Positions 1 to 7,151 of a stretch of DNA of 19,596 nucleotides are shown one piece after another. The stretch covers positions 1 to 19,596 of the forward strand of contig CAKVCP010000035.1 of assembly GCA_934725735.1 (NCBI GenBank), read 5' to 3'. Positions within the stretch are counted from its first letter, which is position 1. Each line of letters starts with the position of its first letter. This stretch comes from an uncultured Thermoguttaceae bacterium. GTDB taxonomy: Bacteria; Planctomycetota; Planctomycetia; Pirellulales; Thermoguttaceae. The notes below the pieces were generated by a model. The model did no database searches. It worked only from the letters and a program-made list of their open reading frames with translations, and was not told the DNA's origin. Position numbers and translations under genes: made by a program.

Positions 1-1234
1 ACCCGATGAGCCCGTAAAGGGACATCGCCGCGATAATCTGCGCGAGAACCTTGAGGCCGTAAGCGTCGAAGAATCGGTAGACGAAGAAGAGAATCGACGC
101 CGTCACGACCCAGCGATAGAGTCCGGACGCGACCGTAAAGAGCGCGAACCACACCTGATTGCGCTTCGGCAAGAAAGGATCGTCGGGGGGATCCATCCCC
201 AGGAACCATTTCGACGCCTTCTGAGTCATCGCCTTCGACGCTTTCTGACGAAGGTTCGGAATCTCCAAAATATCCGCGAGGATGTAGTAACCGTCGTAAC
301 GCAAAAGCGGATTAAGGTTGAACACGATCGTGCTGACCGACGACAAAAACATGATGTTCAAGCACAGGTAGTGCAACATGTTGTCGTTCGTGAACCACCA
401 AATCCACGTGCAGATCGCCGCGAGCGTACACTCGACGAAAACCCCCGCGATACCGATCCCCGCGCGTTTCCACTTATTCGGCAACATCCATGAGTCCGAG
501 ACGTTGCAATACAAGCACGGGGTCAGCACAAGGATCATGACGCCAAGCTCGTGACATTCTCCGCCAAGTACTTTGCAGGACAGCCCGTGGCCAAACTCGT
601 GCAGCACCTTCGTAAAGAAGAGGGTCACGCTCAGAAGCATGATATTCCCCGGCCCGAAGAACTGCTGAAACTCCGGCAACTTTGCGCGGAAATGGTCGAA
701 CTCAATTCCGATAAGAAGGAGAGCCGAGAGCATGAGAAGGAGGCATCCCACGAGAGTTACGGGATGGAACATCCACCGCACGTACGGAAGGAGCCAGTCG
801 AAAAAGCGGTTCGGGTCGACGCCTTTGAAGCGGATCGCCAAGATGTTGGAACATTGCCCCAAAACCTCTTGTCGCCGTCGCTTTTTGCGCCTCTTGAGGA
901 GTTCGTGCCCCTGGTCGGGAACGCCCGCGACGATCAGGTTCGACTGATGAAGCTGTCCGACAAAGCTCTGAATTTCCTCAAGGGTGATCTTTTGAGGAGG
1001 GAATTCCGCCTCAAATTTCTCCTTAATCGTCTCCAAAGACTGTTTGCCGTCTAAGTTCTTGAGGATAAAGTATTCTTCGTCCTGAAAACGGAAGTATTTC
1101 AATCCGATCGGATCTTTGACGATCCAATAAGATTTTCCAAGATAGTTCGACCGCCTTGCGGACAAGTCGGTGCGCGCGTATACCTGAAGAATACGCTCCG
1201 CGCTAGAAACTAAGCTGTCCGCTAACGACGCCAT
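1..1234 (-). CDS. PqqD-like domain / M50 (site-2-type) membrane metalloprotease, 3' end outside window
   Basis: Only the first 411 codons are in the window. Residues about 30-105 look like a PqqD-like winged-helix domain (YLGKSYWIVKDP, then LTLEEIQSF-like QKITLEEIQSF). A hydrophobic span at about 157-177 follows, then the zinc-protease motif HEFGH at 212-216 inside a transmembrane stretch. The second M50 metal-ligand motif is NPLLRYDGYY at 308-317, and more membrane helices come after it. This is the architecture of the 'putative peptide zinc metalloprotease' family (COG1994-like), which usually sits beside HlyD adaptors and is common in Planctomycetota. The start is fixed: an in-frame TGA lies two codons upstream of the ATG. 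The gene follows the HlyD adaptor by about 40 bp, so it is the third gene of the operon. The substrate is unknown; processing or export of a peptide or envelope protein is inferred from context. Family assignment is firm, role is not. Confidence 0.88.
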   Translation of the reverse strand, partial: MASLADSLVSSAERILQVYARTDLSARRSNYLGKSYWIVKDPIGLKYFRFQDEEYFILKNLDGKQSLETIKEKFEAEFPPQKITLEEIQSFVGQLHQSNLIVAGVPDQGHELLKRRKKRRRQEVLGQCSNILAIRFKGVDPNRFFDWLLPYVRWMFHPVTLVGCLLLMLSALLLIGIEFDHFRAKLPEFQQFFGPGNIMLLSVTLFFTKVLHEFGHGLSCKVLGGECHELGVMILVLTPCLYCNVSDSWMLPNKWKRAGIGIAGVFVECTLAAICTWIWWFTNDNMLHYLCLNIMFLSSVSTIVFNLNPLLRYDGYYILADILEIPNLRQKASKAMTQKASKWFLGMDPPDDPFLPKRNQVWFALFTVASGLYRWVVTASILFFVYRFFDAYGLKVLAQIIAAMSLYGLIG

Positions 1235-1274
1235 GCTTCACCGTTAATCCTTTCCGTCACTCTTCTTCGCCCAC

Positions 1275-2414
1275 TCATCGGATCGTCACCGTGACGAGCG
1301 CTCCGGGATTCAAAAGCCAATATCCGGAATCGGTTAGCTTGTTCGCGACGTCCGCGTAGAAGTAATAGTGTCCCGATTCGACGATCTGACGCACGTAGAC
1401 GATCTTGCCGGGGAGAGTCTGCGGTTCGAGACCCGGTCGCGTCACGGTAATCTCGCACGTCTTGCCGTCGATCGCTTCCGGAGCGTAAAGATCCGCGCGG
1501 ATTGCGCCCGTCACTTGCACTTTATCGAGGCGCAAGATGCGCACGACGGGATCCCCTTCGCGGAGCCACTGCCCTTCGTTCTGCATAACGTCGTCGATAA
1601 TTCCGTCGATCGGGGATCGGAATTTTCGGTTGTTAATCTGCACGTCGGCGGCGTTGACGCGCGCTTTCGCGACCTTAACCTTCTCTTGGTTGACTTCAAG
1701 GTCGTATTTCGCTTTCTCGATCGATTTCGACGCGCGAATCCACTCGTAATACTTTTCCTGAACTTCTTCGGGAGAGACGGCGCCGGGCATTTCGTCGTTG
1801 AGAGAGCTTGCTCGTTTATACGACGCCTGGGCGACGCGCGCGGCGGCCTCCGCGACTTCGACTTCCAACGTCTTCGCCGCTTCTTTCTCCGCGACTAAGA
1901 GCTCTTGCGTCGCGACAATACGATCCTGCGTCAACTCGTCGTCTTGAAGTTTTCCCAAAACGTCTCCTTTGCGCACCGCGAGCCCGCGACGCAGCGTTTG
2001 ACGCTTCGTCGTTCCGTCCTCGCCAAGAACCGGCTCACCGTCGGCGCCGAGCTCGCAGAGACCCAACTCCGCGAGGAGTCCCTGTCCGTTCGCGCTGATC
2101 GTCGCTTCGTACCCTTCGCCCATCGGAATCTCAACCTTCGCGTTGCGCACCACAATGTCGCCTTCCGAGTTTTCGGTCGACTCGGGGGCGAGATTGTTCT
2201 CAGAAACGAGAGGGACGGGGGAAGACGTCTGGAACGTGGACGTTCTAAGCGCGGGACGGAGATTTTGCGTCGACGCGTCGATCGATTCGCGCGAAAGCGG
2301 GGCGGGCGGCGTCAGAAGCGTCTTTTCAAGGTCGTCGACGGCGCGAGACGAGGCGCTAAAAATCGGCGCGCAGAGCGTCGCCGCGACGGTTGCAATCCAA
2401 AGCTTTTGTTTCAT
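1275..2414 (-). CDS. HlyD/RND-type periplasmic adaptor protein with signal peptide
   Basis: From the ATG at 2414 the protein has 379 residues. It opens with a clear signal peptide (MKQKLWIATVAATLCAPIF, small residues to about position 25). A split barrel-sandwich (lipoyl-like) domain comes next, then a long alpha-helical coiled coil rich in Ala/Glu/Lys. The second lipoyl half carries RSPIDGIIDDV and NEGQWLREGDPV, and a beta-barrel region ends the protein. This is the membrane-fusion/adaptor layout. The first lipoyl half seems to have a charged insertion containing GADGEPVLGEDG. A TTG start eight codons upstream (2438) is open but would put charged residues before the signal peptide, so I prefer the ATG; neither has a good ribosome binding site. 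Being exported, it probably acts in the periplasm with the GAF-HlyD protein encoded before it and the M50 protein after it. Confidence 0.85.
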   Translation of the reverse strand: MKQKLWIATVAATLCAPIFSASSRAVDDLEKTLLTPPAPLSRESIDASTQNLRPALRTSTFQTSSPVPLVSENNLAPESTENSEGDIVVRNAKVEIPMGEGYEATISANGQGLLAELGLCELGADGEPVLGEDGTTKRQTLRRGLAVRKGDVLGKLQDDELTQDRIVATQELLVAEKEAAKTLEVEVAEAAARVAQASYKRASSLNDEMPGAVSPEEVQEKYYEWIRASKSIEKAKYDLEVNQEKVKVAKARVNAADVQINNRKFRSPIDGIIDDVMQNEGQWLREGDPVVRILRLDKVQVTGAIRADLYAPEAIDGKTCEITVTRPGLEPQTLPGKIVYVRQIVESGHYYFYADVANKLTDSGYWLLNPGALVTVTIR

Positions 2415-2479
2415 TTTTTTCGTTCGATCTATTGGCAATGACGATGAGTCGTTTGTTTTGAAAATCAGTCGGGGCGACG

Positions 2480-4537
2480 TTACTCAAACCAGAAGAAGAC
2501 GGTCTTTTGAAGGAACGCGACGACTTCGTTAAAGAGGACGTATCCAAGCGCTCTCTTTCCGCAGTACACCTTTGCGGAAACGCTCGCGCCGGGACGCGTT
2601 CCTTCGGGCAAATCCGTCGAGTCGATCGTCGCGCGAATTAGAACGGTCGTTTCTTCCGTGCCGCGATTTTCCGCGCGATCGTGCTCTTCTATGACTGTCG
2701 CGTCATAATTCTTCGACGGGTCGACCGTCATGACGAAACGCGCCTTCAGTTTCGCGTCGGGATCGGTCCCGCGCTGAGCGCGGATATAGTCGTCGATATG
2801 CCCCATTCTCTTCTCTGGCATCTGGAGTTCGAGGAGCAATCCGTCTTCGGGACGCGCGATCTCCATGAGAATCTGACCGGGCTGAACGGGACGACTGCGC
2901 AATTTGTTCTCCAAGTCGAAGGTCATGACGGCCCCGTCGATCGGGGAGCGCACCTTTAAATCCTCGCGCCGGGCGTTCAAAATTTTCTTCTGAATATCGA
3001 GCGTCTTTTGACGTTCCAAAAATTGCGCCAACTGTCCGGCGATGCGGATCTTTTCGGCGTCTTTCGCTTCGTAGCTCGCTTCTTTAAGCGCTAAGATTTG
3101 CTCGTTGCACTCGTTAATCTCCCCCTCGTTGCGTCGCCATTCCGCTTCGAGTTCGTTGTTGGAAAGCTCCAAGAGAACGTCGCCCTGGTGAACGATCGAA
3201 CCATGACGCACGTGGAGTACGTCGATCTTTCCCTCTTCTCGTGCAAAGATGTTGCAGCGAACGATCGGCTGGAGCGCCCCTTCGCAATGCATGTTGAAGT
3301 TCCACGGCACGAAGATCATCGCGAGGATAAGGAGAATCACCGCCGCCGAGATGGAGATCGTCTTGGGCAGATTGCGCGCGGCGACCAAAACCTTCGATTT
3401 GCCGATCATCTGCCAGAGGGGCGCGAGGAAGATCGAGTTATGATCGATCGCGTTGCCAATCGCGACGCGCGCATGTTCCACAACGATCTCAATGCGCTTC
3501 TTCATATGCTCCGTAACGTTCGCGTCTTCGATTTGTTCGACGATGATCGCGCCAAAGGGGGGCGGAATCACGAGCTTGTCGCGTTCCGTTTCATCGTAGT
3601 CTTTTTCGTCGATCGTTCGCGCCGTCAAAGGATAGACGGCGATTGTTTTCGTATGCGAAACGTCGACGTATTCTTCGAGAACTTCCTCAACTTGAGGTGC
3701 GAGTTGCGAGGAATCCCCGGTGTAAAGAATCGGTTCGTTGACGGCGACGACGGCGGAGGCAAGAGAGCCAAGAAGACGCACCGCTTCCGAACGCTTGTCC
3801 ACCATATCCTGTCCGCTGACCGCTTCGATCTTCGCGCGCGAACCATGACAGATCGCGATCGACACGCGGTCGCATTCGATCAAACGACGGCTTTCGTTCG
3901 CGACCGTATAGAGCGTCTCTTTGAGATCGAGCGTCTTGTGAATATTGCGCGTGAAGTCTTCAAGCTGCGTCCACAAGCCTTGGCGATCGCTGAAGTTGCG
4001 CAGCTGCCTATCTTTATAATATTCGGTGGCGTATCGCGTCGCCTGGCGAACAAATTGGAGATAACCGTTTTGCGTCGTCGGATTCGTTCCCGGACGCTGG
4101 AAGATTTCGAGAACGCCGACCTTCTCAAGCTCGGTGCTGATAACGCCAAGAATCAGAAGGAAATCCGTAGGGTTTCCCCCTTCGTTCGGATCGTTTCCCC
4201 CAGAATGAGGCGGTACGAGAAGATTCGGCTCTTCTTCGGATCGAAGCGTATTGTAGAGGAGATAGGAGTGCATCTTATTCGCCTCCTCGTCTCCGTGCAG
4301 TTTCGCCTCGCGCAAATTGATCTGATACCCAAGCGAGAGGCGTCCGGAATCGTCCGCCAGCCACAACGCGCCGCCGATAGCGCCCAACGCGCGAACTACG
4401 CGCGTGAGAAATTCCGTCTGGAACTTCTCGGGCGTCACCTCCGTGCGGGAGATCTGCGCGATCTCGTTCATGAGCGTACGAATCTGCTGCTTCGTCTGCT
4501 CTAACATATTCCTATCGTAACGCTGTTCTGAACTCAT
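2480..4537 (-). CDS. GAF-domain / transmembrane / HlyD-type adaptor fusion protein
   Basis: This 685-residue protein is the first gene of the minus-strand operon. A short helical segment (1-30) is followed by two GAF-like regions, about 36-175 and 188-365. The first contains RALGAIGGALWLADDSGRL, and the second starts from KTLDLKETLYTVANESRRL and contains ECDRVSIAI. One transmembrane helix follows (about 394-412, ending ILAMIFVPW). The outer part is a HlyD-like adaptor: first lipoyl half at about 417-459 (VRHGSIVHQGDVLLEL), coiled coil at 460-525, second half from RSPIDGAVMTF (530-540), then a barrel domain. The likely topology has the GAF sensors in the cytoplasm and the adaptor outside. GAF domains bind small ligands or mediate dimerisation; the ligand here cannot be read from sequence. 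GAF-HlyD fusions next to M50 proteases recur in Planctomycetota and, as far as I know, are functionally uncharacterised. Confidence 0.85.
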   Translation of the reverse strand: MSSEQRYDRNMLEQTKQQIRTLMNEIAQISRTEVTPEKFQTEFLTRVVRALGAIGGALWLADDSGRLSLGYQINLREAKLHGDEEANKMHSYLLYNTLRSEEEPNLLVPPHSGGNDPNEGGNPTDFLLILGVISTELEKVGVLEIFQRPGTNPTTQNGYLQFVRQATRYATEYYKDRQLRNFSDRQGLWTQLEDFTRNIHKTLDLKETLYTVANESRRLIECDRVSIAICHGSRAKIEAVSGQDMVDKRSEAVRLLGSLASAVVAVNEPILYTGDSSQLAPQVEEVLEEYVDVSHTKTIAVYPLTARTIDEKDYDETERDKLVIPPPFGAIIVEQIEDANVTEHMKKRIEIVVEHARVAIGNAIDHNSIFLAPLWQMIGKSKVLVAARNLPKTISISAAVILLILAMIFVPWNFNMHCEGALQPIVRCNIFAREEGKIDVLHVRHGSIVHQGDVLLELSNNELEAEWRRNEGEINECNEQILALKEASYEAKDAEKIRIAGQLAQFLERQKTLDIQKKILNARREDLKVRSPIDGAVMTFDLENKLRSRPVQPGQILMEIARPEDGLLLELQMPEKRMGHIDDYIRAQRGTDPDAKLKARFVMTVDPSKNYDATVIEEHDRAENRGTEETTVLIRATIDSTDLPEGTRPGASVSAKVYCGKRALGYVLFNEVVAFLQKTVFFWFE

Positions 4538-4690
4538 CTTATATCCAACAGGTTCTACTAATCCAAATTAACGCAAACCGTATGTTCGCCCCTAAACGAC
4601 TACGGCGTATCACCTAAATCGACCGTTCGCGCCTTCTTCTACGCTTTTTCCGCGCCTTTTTTCCTCATTTGACGCGTTTCATTCGGTTTA

Positions 4691-4705
4691 GTTCTAAACT
4701 AGAAC
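4691..4705. promoter_or_regulatory. Perfect dyad GTTCTA-N3-TAGAAC, candidate operator
   Basis: Two 6-bp arms are perfectly complementary around AAC, in the divergent region between the GAF-HlyD operon and coaD. The dyad overlaps the position where the weak minus-strand -10 would fall, which suits a repressor site for that operon. It is short and not matched to any regulator I can name with confidence. Confidence 0.35.
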
Positions 4706-4732
4706 CTAGGAGAAAGAACACAAATAAGTCAA
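4703..4732 (-). promoter_or_regulatory. Weak promoter candidate for the GAF-HlyD/M50 operon
   Basis: On the minus strand TTGACT (4732-4727) is followed after 18 bases by TAGGTT (4708-4703). The -35 is good but the -10 is poor. It sits back to back with the coaD -35, forming the 11-bp palindrome GTCAA-T-TTGAC. The long leader (about 160 nt) to the ATG at 4537 holds no other convincing signal. Confidence 0.3.
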
Positions 4733-4733
4733 T

Positions 4734-4761
4734 TTGACAAAATAGGATATTAAAATAAAAT
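4734..4761 (+). promoter_or_regulatory. Sigma70-like promoter for coaD
   Basis: TTGACA at 4734-4739, a 16-base spacer, then TAAAAT at 4756-4761, within the most AT-rich stretch of the divergent region. Transcription would start near 4768, leaving a leader of about 78 nt before the coaD ATG. No strong Shine-Dalgarno precedes that ATG. Apart from the items listed, I see nothing else in 4538-4845. Confidence 0.6.
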
Positions 4762-4845
4762 ACATCTTATTGTGTAGGTTTATTCTGTCAATAATTACAG
4801 CCAACGTCCTCAGCGTCGGCGAACGTCATAGGATTACGAGATAAA

Positions 4846-5361
4846 ATGAGCTCCGTAAAACTGGCCGTCTATCCAGGCACCTTCGATCCGATCACCTTAG
4901 GACATCTCAACGTTATCGAACGCGCCAGCAAACTCTTCGACAAACTGATCGTCGCCGTCGGGGTCAATCCCGGCAAAGAGCCGTGGTTCACGACGGAGGA
5001 ACGGTGCGCGATGATTCGTCAATCCGCCGCGGAGCGCGGGCTCGACAACGTCGAGGTTACGACATACACGGGGCTGACGGTGCAGTTTGCGAAGCAGATT
5101 GGCGCGCGCGTCATCGTTCGCGGAGTGCGTCCCCTCACGGATATTCCAGCAGAATTGACGATGATGATGGCGAACAGGCGAATGGAGCCGGACGTGGAGA
5201 CGCTCTTCTTAATCGCCGACGGAGAATTAGCGCACGTCTCGAGCTCTTTGATTAAGGAAATCGCGAGCGCGAGCGGCGAAGAACAACTCCGCGCGTTTGT
5301 GCCTCGATGCGTCTCGGAGGCGGTGCTAAACAAGGTCAATGAATTCGCGAAAAACGAATAA
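4846..5361 (+). CDS. coaD: Phosphopantetheine adenylyltransferase (CoaD)
   Basis: CoaD transfers AMP from ATP to 4'-phosphopantetheine, giving dephospho-CoA, the penultimate step of coenzyme A synthesis in the cytoplasm. The 171-residue product has the nucleotidyltransferase opening YPGTFDPITLGH (9-20; TxGH is the ATP-binding motif), the RGVRP loop (92-96, equivalent to RGLR) and the C-terminal VSSSLIKEIA (131-140, equivalent to ISSSxVKE). Length is slightly above the usual ~160 because of a short C-terminal extension. The ATG at 4846 gives the expected N-terminus directly before the first beta strand. It is a single gene, followed by an independently promoted tRNA. Confidence 0.97.
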   Translation: MSSVKLAVYPGTFDPITLGHLNVIERASKLFDKLIVAVGVNPGKEPWFTTEERCAMIRQSAAERGLDNVEVTTYTGLTVQFAKQIGARVIVRGVRPLTDIPAELTMMMANRRMEPDVETLFLIADGELAHVSSSLIKEIASASGEEQLRAFVPRCVSEAVLNKVNEFAKNE

Positions 5362-5385
5362 TTTGCTTTTCTTCAAAAATAACCC

Positions 5386-5413
5386 TTGTCAAAACGCCCG
5401 CGTCGAGTATCAT
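5386..5413 (+). promoter_or_regulatory. Promoter for tRNA-Cys
   Basis: TTGTCA (5386-5391), a 16-base spacer, then TATCAT (5408-5413). The predicted start is near 5420, a few bases before the mature tRNA 5' end at 5427, as expected of a tRNA promoter. Confidence 0.55.
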
Positions 5414-5426
5414 TCTTTTCGTTAAA

Positions 5427-5499
5427 GGCGTCGTAGCCAAATGGCTAAGGCAACGGATTGCAAATCCGTCATTTACCGGTTCGAGTCCGGTCGACGCCT
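5427..5499 (+). tRNA. tRNA-Cys (anticodon GCA)
   Basis: A full cloverleaf can be drawn by eye. The acceptor stem is GGCGTCG/CGACGCC, the D stem GCC/GGC and the anticodon stem ACGGA/TCCGT around loop TTGCAAA, with anticodon GCA at 5460-5462. The T arm is ACCGG-TTCGAGT-CCGGT. The discriminator base is U (5499), a cysteine identity element. CCA is not encoded and must be added enzymatically. It lies 65 bp after coaD with its own promoter and terminator. Confidence 0.96.
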
Positions 5500-5503
5500 C
5501 TTT

Positions 5504-5531
5504 AAAGCGATTGGTTTTCAATCGCTTTTTT
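5504..5531 (+). terminator. Intrinsic terminator after tRNA-Cys
   Basis: A 10-bp perfect stem, AAAGCGATTG (5504-5513) and CAATCGCTTT (5519-5528), encloses a GTTTT loop and runs into a six-T tract (5526-5531). It starts four bases past the tRNA 3' end. Confidence 0.9.
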
Positions 5532-5673
5532 CGTTTCTTGACCTCACGCTAACGCAAATTGACTTTTATCCCGAAAAAATCCGTTATTTTTAAAAATTTT
5601 TCGGCGTTCAGTTCGGCCATTTCAATTCCTTTCTAAGCTTTTATCTCCCTAAAAACACGGCTCGCCCCCTTAA

Positions 5674-5717
5674 AAGTGAGAGCGTTAATTCGACTTCGCG
5701 ACAAAAAATTCTCACTT
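5674..5717. promoter_or_regulatory. Spaced dyad AAGTGAGA-N28-TCTCACTT upstream of terD
   Basis: Perfect 8-bp inverted arms lie at 5674-5681 and 5710-5717. The right arm touches the predicted -35 box (5716-5721). The arm spacing, about 36 bp centre to centre, would fit two DNA-bound protein units as well as an RNA hairpin. It lies upstream of the predicted transcript start, so a DNA-level role is more likely. Confidence 0.35.
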
Positions 5718-5744
5718 CAAAAAACAAGTCGTTCGTCATACAAT
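5716..5744 (+). promoter_or_regulatory. Promoter candidate for the TerD-TerY cluster
   Basis: TTCAAA (5716-5721), a 17-base spacer, then TACAAT (5739-5744). The start would be near 5751, giving a leader of about 86 nt to the terD ATG. It is the best sigma70-like match between the upstream terminator and terD. Confidence 0.5.
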
Positions 5745-5757
5745 GAATCGAACGACT
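5727..5757. promoter_or_regulatory. Long dyad centred on the predicted -10 box, candidate operator
   Basis: AGTCGTTCG (5727-5735) and CGAACGACT (5749-5757) are perfect complements. The inner bases TCAT and ATGA continue the pairing around an ACA loop with a two-base bulge. The -10 candidate (5739-5744) lies at the centre, so a protein bound here would occlude RNA polymerase. No T tract follows, so it is not a terminator. Confidence 0.45.
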
Positions 5758-5836
5758 CGTAGAAGAGCGCGGATTCTCCAAGCTTTAACATGCTTACGCG
5801 TTCTAATGTTCTTCTTTTTAATAAGGTGTATTCGAC

Positions 5837-6406
5837 ATGACGGTCAATCTTATCAAAGGTCAAAACGTTCCAGTTGACTCGGGATTAAAGCTTGTTCGCG
5901 TGGGACTTGGATGGTCTCCTCGTCGCGAACCGGGAGAGGAGTTTGATCTCGACGCCAGCGTTTTTCTTCTTGGAGAGTCTGGAAAGGTGCGAAGCGACGC
6001 CGATTTGATCTTCTACAACCAGCCGAAATCTCAGTGTCTCTCGGTCGTCTACAACGGCGACAACCGCACGGGCGAAGGGGAAGGCGACGACGAAACGATC
6101 GACGTGGATCTGTCGCGCGTTCCTGCGGACGTCGCGCGTATCGTCTTCACGGCGACGATCTACAAATCAATTGAACGTCGACAGAATTTCGGGATGGTCG
6201 ACGACGCGTATATTCGTCTCGTCGACGCGGATACGAACACGGAACAGATTCGCTTTGAACTCACGGAAGACGCCTGCGTCAACGACTCGTTAGTTTTCGC
6301 GGAGCTCTATCGCCGCAACGGCGCGTGGAAATTCCGCGCTCTCGCCCAAGGCTTCAACGGCGGTCTTGGCGCTCTCGCAAAGTCGTTCGGCGTCAACGTC
6401 AATTAA
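5837..6406 (+). CDS. terD: TerD-family Ca2+-binding stress protein
   Basis: The 189-residue protein matches TerD over its whole length. Visible features are an N-terminal LIKGQNVPV, the core GLGW (23-26), FDLDA (36-40), FYN (59-61), the acidic signature GDNRTGEGEGDDE (74-86), RRQNFG (114-119) and a C-terminal AQGFNGGLGALAKSFGV. The Asp-rich motifs are the known Ca2+ ligands of this family. TerD proteins are tied to tellurite, oxidative and phage-related stress phenotypes, but their molecular role is unsettled. A Shine-Dalgarno-like AAGGTG lies 8 bases before the ATG. It is the first gene of a closely spaced seven-gene cluster; 49 bp separate it from the first TerY-like gene with no terminator between. 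Confidence 0.95.
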   Translation: MTVNLIKGQNVPVDSGLKLVRVGLGWSPRREPGEEFDLDASVFLLGESGKVRSDADLIFYNQPKSQCLSVVYNGDNRTGEGEGDDETIDVDLSRVPADVARIVFTATIYKSIERRQNFGMVDDAYIRLVDADTNTEQIRFELTEDACVNDSLVFAELYRRNGAWKFRALAQGFNGGLGALAKSFGVNVN

Positions 6407-6455
6407 TCGCGGTTGATTTAGATTCCCATTAGACATTTCAAAGGTAACGTTAGAT

Positions 6456-7082
6456 ATGAGAAAATTACCCGTATACCTTCTTCTCGACGTTTCGGGCTCC
6501 ATGAACGGCGAACCGATTGAAGCGGTTAAGAACGGAGTTCAGATGCTTCATGGGGCGCTTCGTCGCGACCCTCAAGCGATGGAAATGGCATATTTGAGCG
6601 TCATCACCTTCTGTTCGGAAGTCAACCAGATCGTTCCGCTAACGGAAGTCGCGTCATTCATGCCTCCCAATTTCGTCGCGGGGGGCGGCACGTGCCTCGA
6701 CGCCGCGCTTTCGATGGTCGTCGATTGCGCGCAAAGGGAAGTTAAGAAATCGACCCCGGAAGCCAAAGGCGACTACAAGCCTCTCGTCTTCATTATGACC
6801 GACGGTATACCGACCGACACGCTCGGCTTCGGTCTCGATAAGTTTAAGAATTATCACTGGGGTCAAGTCGTCGCGTGCGCGGCGGGGGATTATGCGGACG
6901 AATCGGTTCTGCGCCAGATTTCGGAGACGGTCGTCAAGCTTGCGACCGCCGATCAGAACTCGATCGCGGCGTTCTTCAAGTGGGTCTCCGCGAGTATTCA
7001 GACGTCGAGCCGTCGCGTCGACGCCGTCGGCGGCGACGACGAACTCCCGCCTCCTCCCCCGGAGATCGTTCTTATCCAGTAA
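6456..7082 (+). CDS. terY: TerY-like von Willebrand factor A (VWA) protein, copy 1
   Basis: This 208-residue protein is almost entirely one VWA domain with a complete MIDAS metal site: DVSGS (11-15), Thr79 in GGGTCL, and Asp116 in MTDG. The opening MRKLPVYLLLDVSGSMNGEP is the typical TerY N-terminus, and FFKWVSASI near 173-181 closes the domain as in family members. The last 15 residues form a tail with DDELPPPPPEI (194-204), shared with copy 2. VWA domains with intact MIDAS bind partner proteins through a divalent metal. Neighbouring PP2C and kinase genes mark this as part of a TerY-phosphorylation module. It is likely cytoplasmic (no signal peptide). AAAGGTAA precedes the start. Confidence 0.93.
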   Translation: MRKLPVYLLLDVSGSMNGEPIEAVKNGVQMLHGALRRDPQAMEMAYLSVITFCSEVNQIVPLTEVASFMPPNFVAGGGTCLDAALSMVVDCAQREVKKSTPEAKGDYKPLVFIMTDGIPTDTLGFGLDKFKNYHWGQVVACAAGDYADESVLRQISETVVKLATADQNSIAAFFKWVSASIQTSSRRVDAVGGDDELPPPPPEIVLIQ

Positions 7083-7151
7083 TTGCGCCTCAAGGCGCGC
7101 TCATGCGTCACGCTGCGCGCGCCTTCTTTCTCACTTTTCCGGTAATCGATC

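Larger units (their letters stand above)
5532..5836. other. 305-bp AT-rich intergenic leader upstream of the ter-like cluster
   Basis: No credible gene is present. The first part has an AT-rich imperfect dyad, CCGAAAAA (5571-5578) with TTTTTCGG (5597-5604), loop 18, of unknown role. The second part holds the promoter and two dyads listed separately. An ATG at 5743 opens a short reading frame that I reject. Confidence 0.5.

Noticed and set aside
2415..2438. TTG start extending the HlyD adaptor by eight residues
   Set aside because: It would place charged residues ahead of an otherwise ideal signal peptide; the ATG at 2414 is simpler.
3098..4504. A 468-codon open frame on the plus strand
   Set aside because: It lies wholly antisense to the GAF-HlyD gene, has an Arg/Asp/His/Phe-rich composition typical of reversed coding frames, and shows no domain. 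The minus-strand gene has clear GAF, membrane and lipoyl motifs.
4691..4705. Reading the GTTCTA dyad as a LexA/SOS box
   Set aside because: The spacing does not match LexA consensus sites I know well, and neither adjacent operon is a DNA-damage gene.
5743..5880. Short Arg-rich reading frame starting in the terD leader
   Set aside because: Its ATG overlaps the predicted -10 box, so it would not be on the mRNA, and it runs out of frame into terD without a ribosome binding site.
7085..7098. Small GCGCC-TCAA-GGCGC hairpin between the two TerY-like genes as a terminator
   Set aside because: Only five base pairs and no T tract; it may affect mRNA processing but does not separate the genes into two operons.
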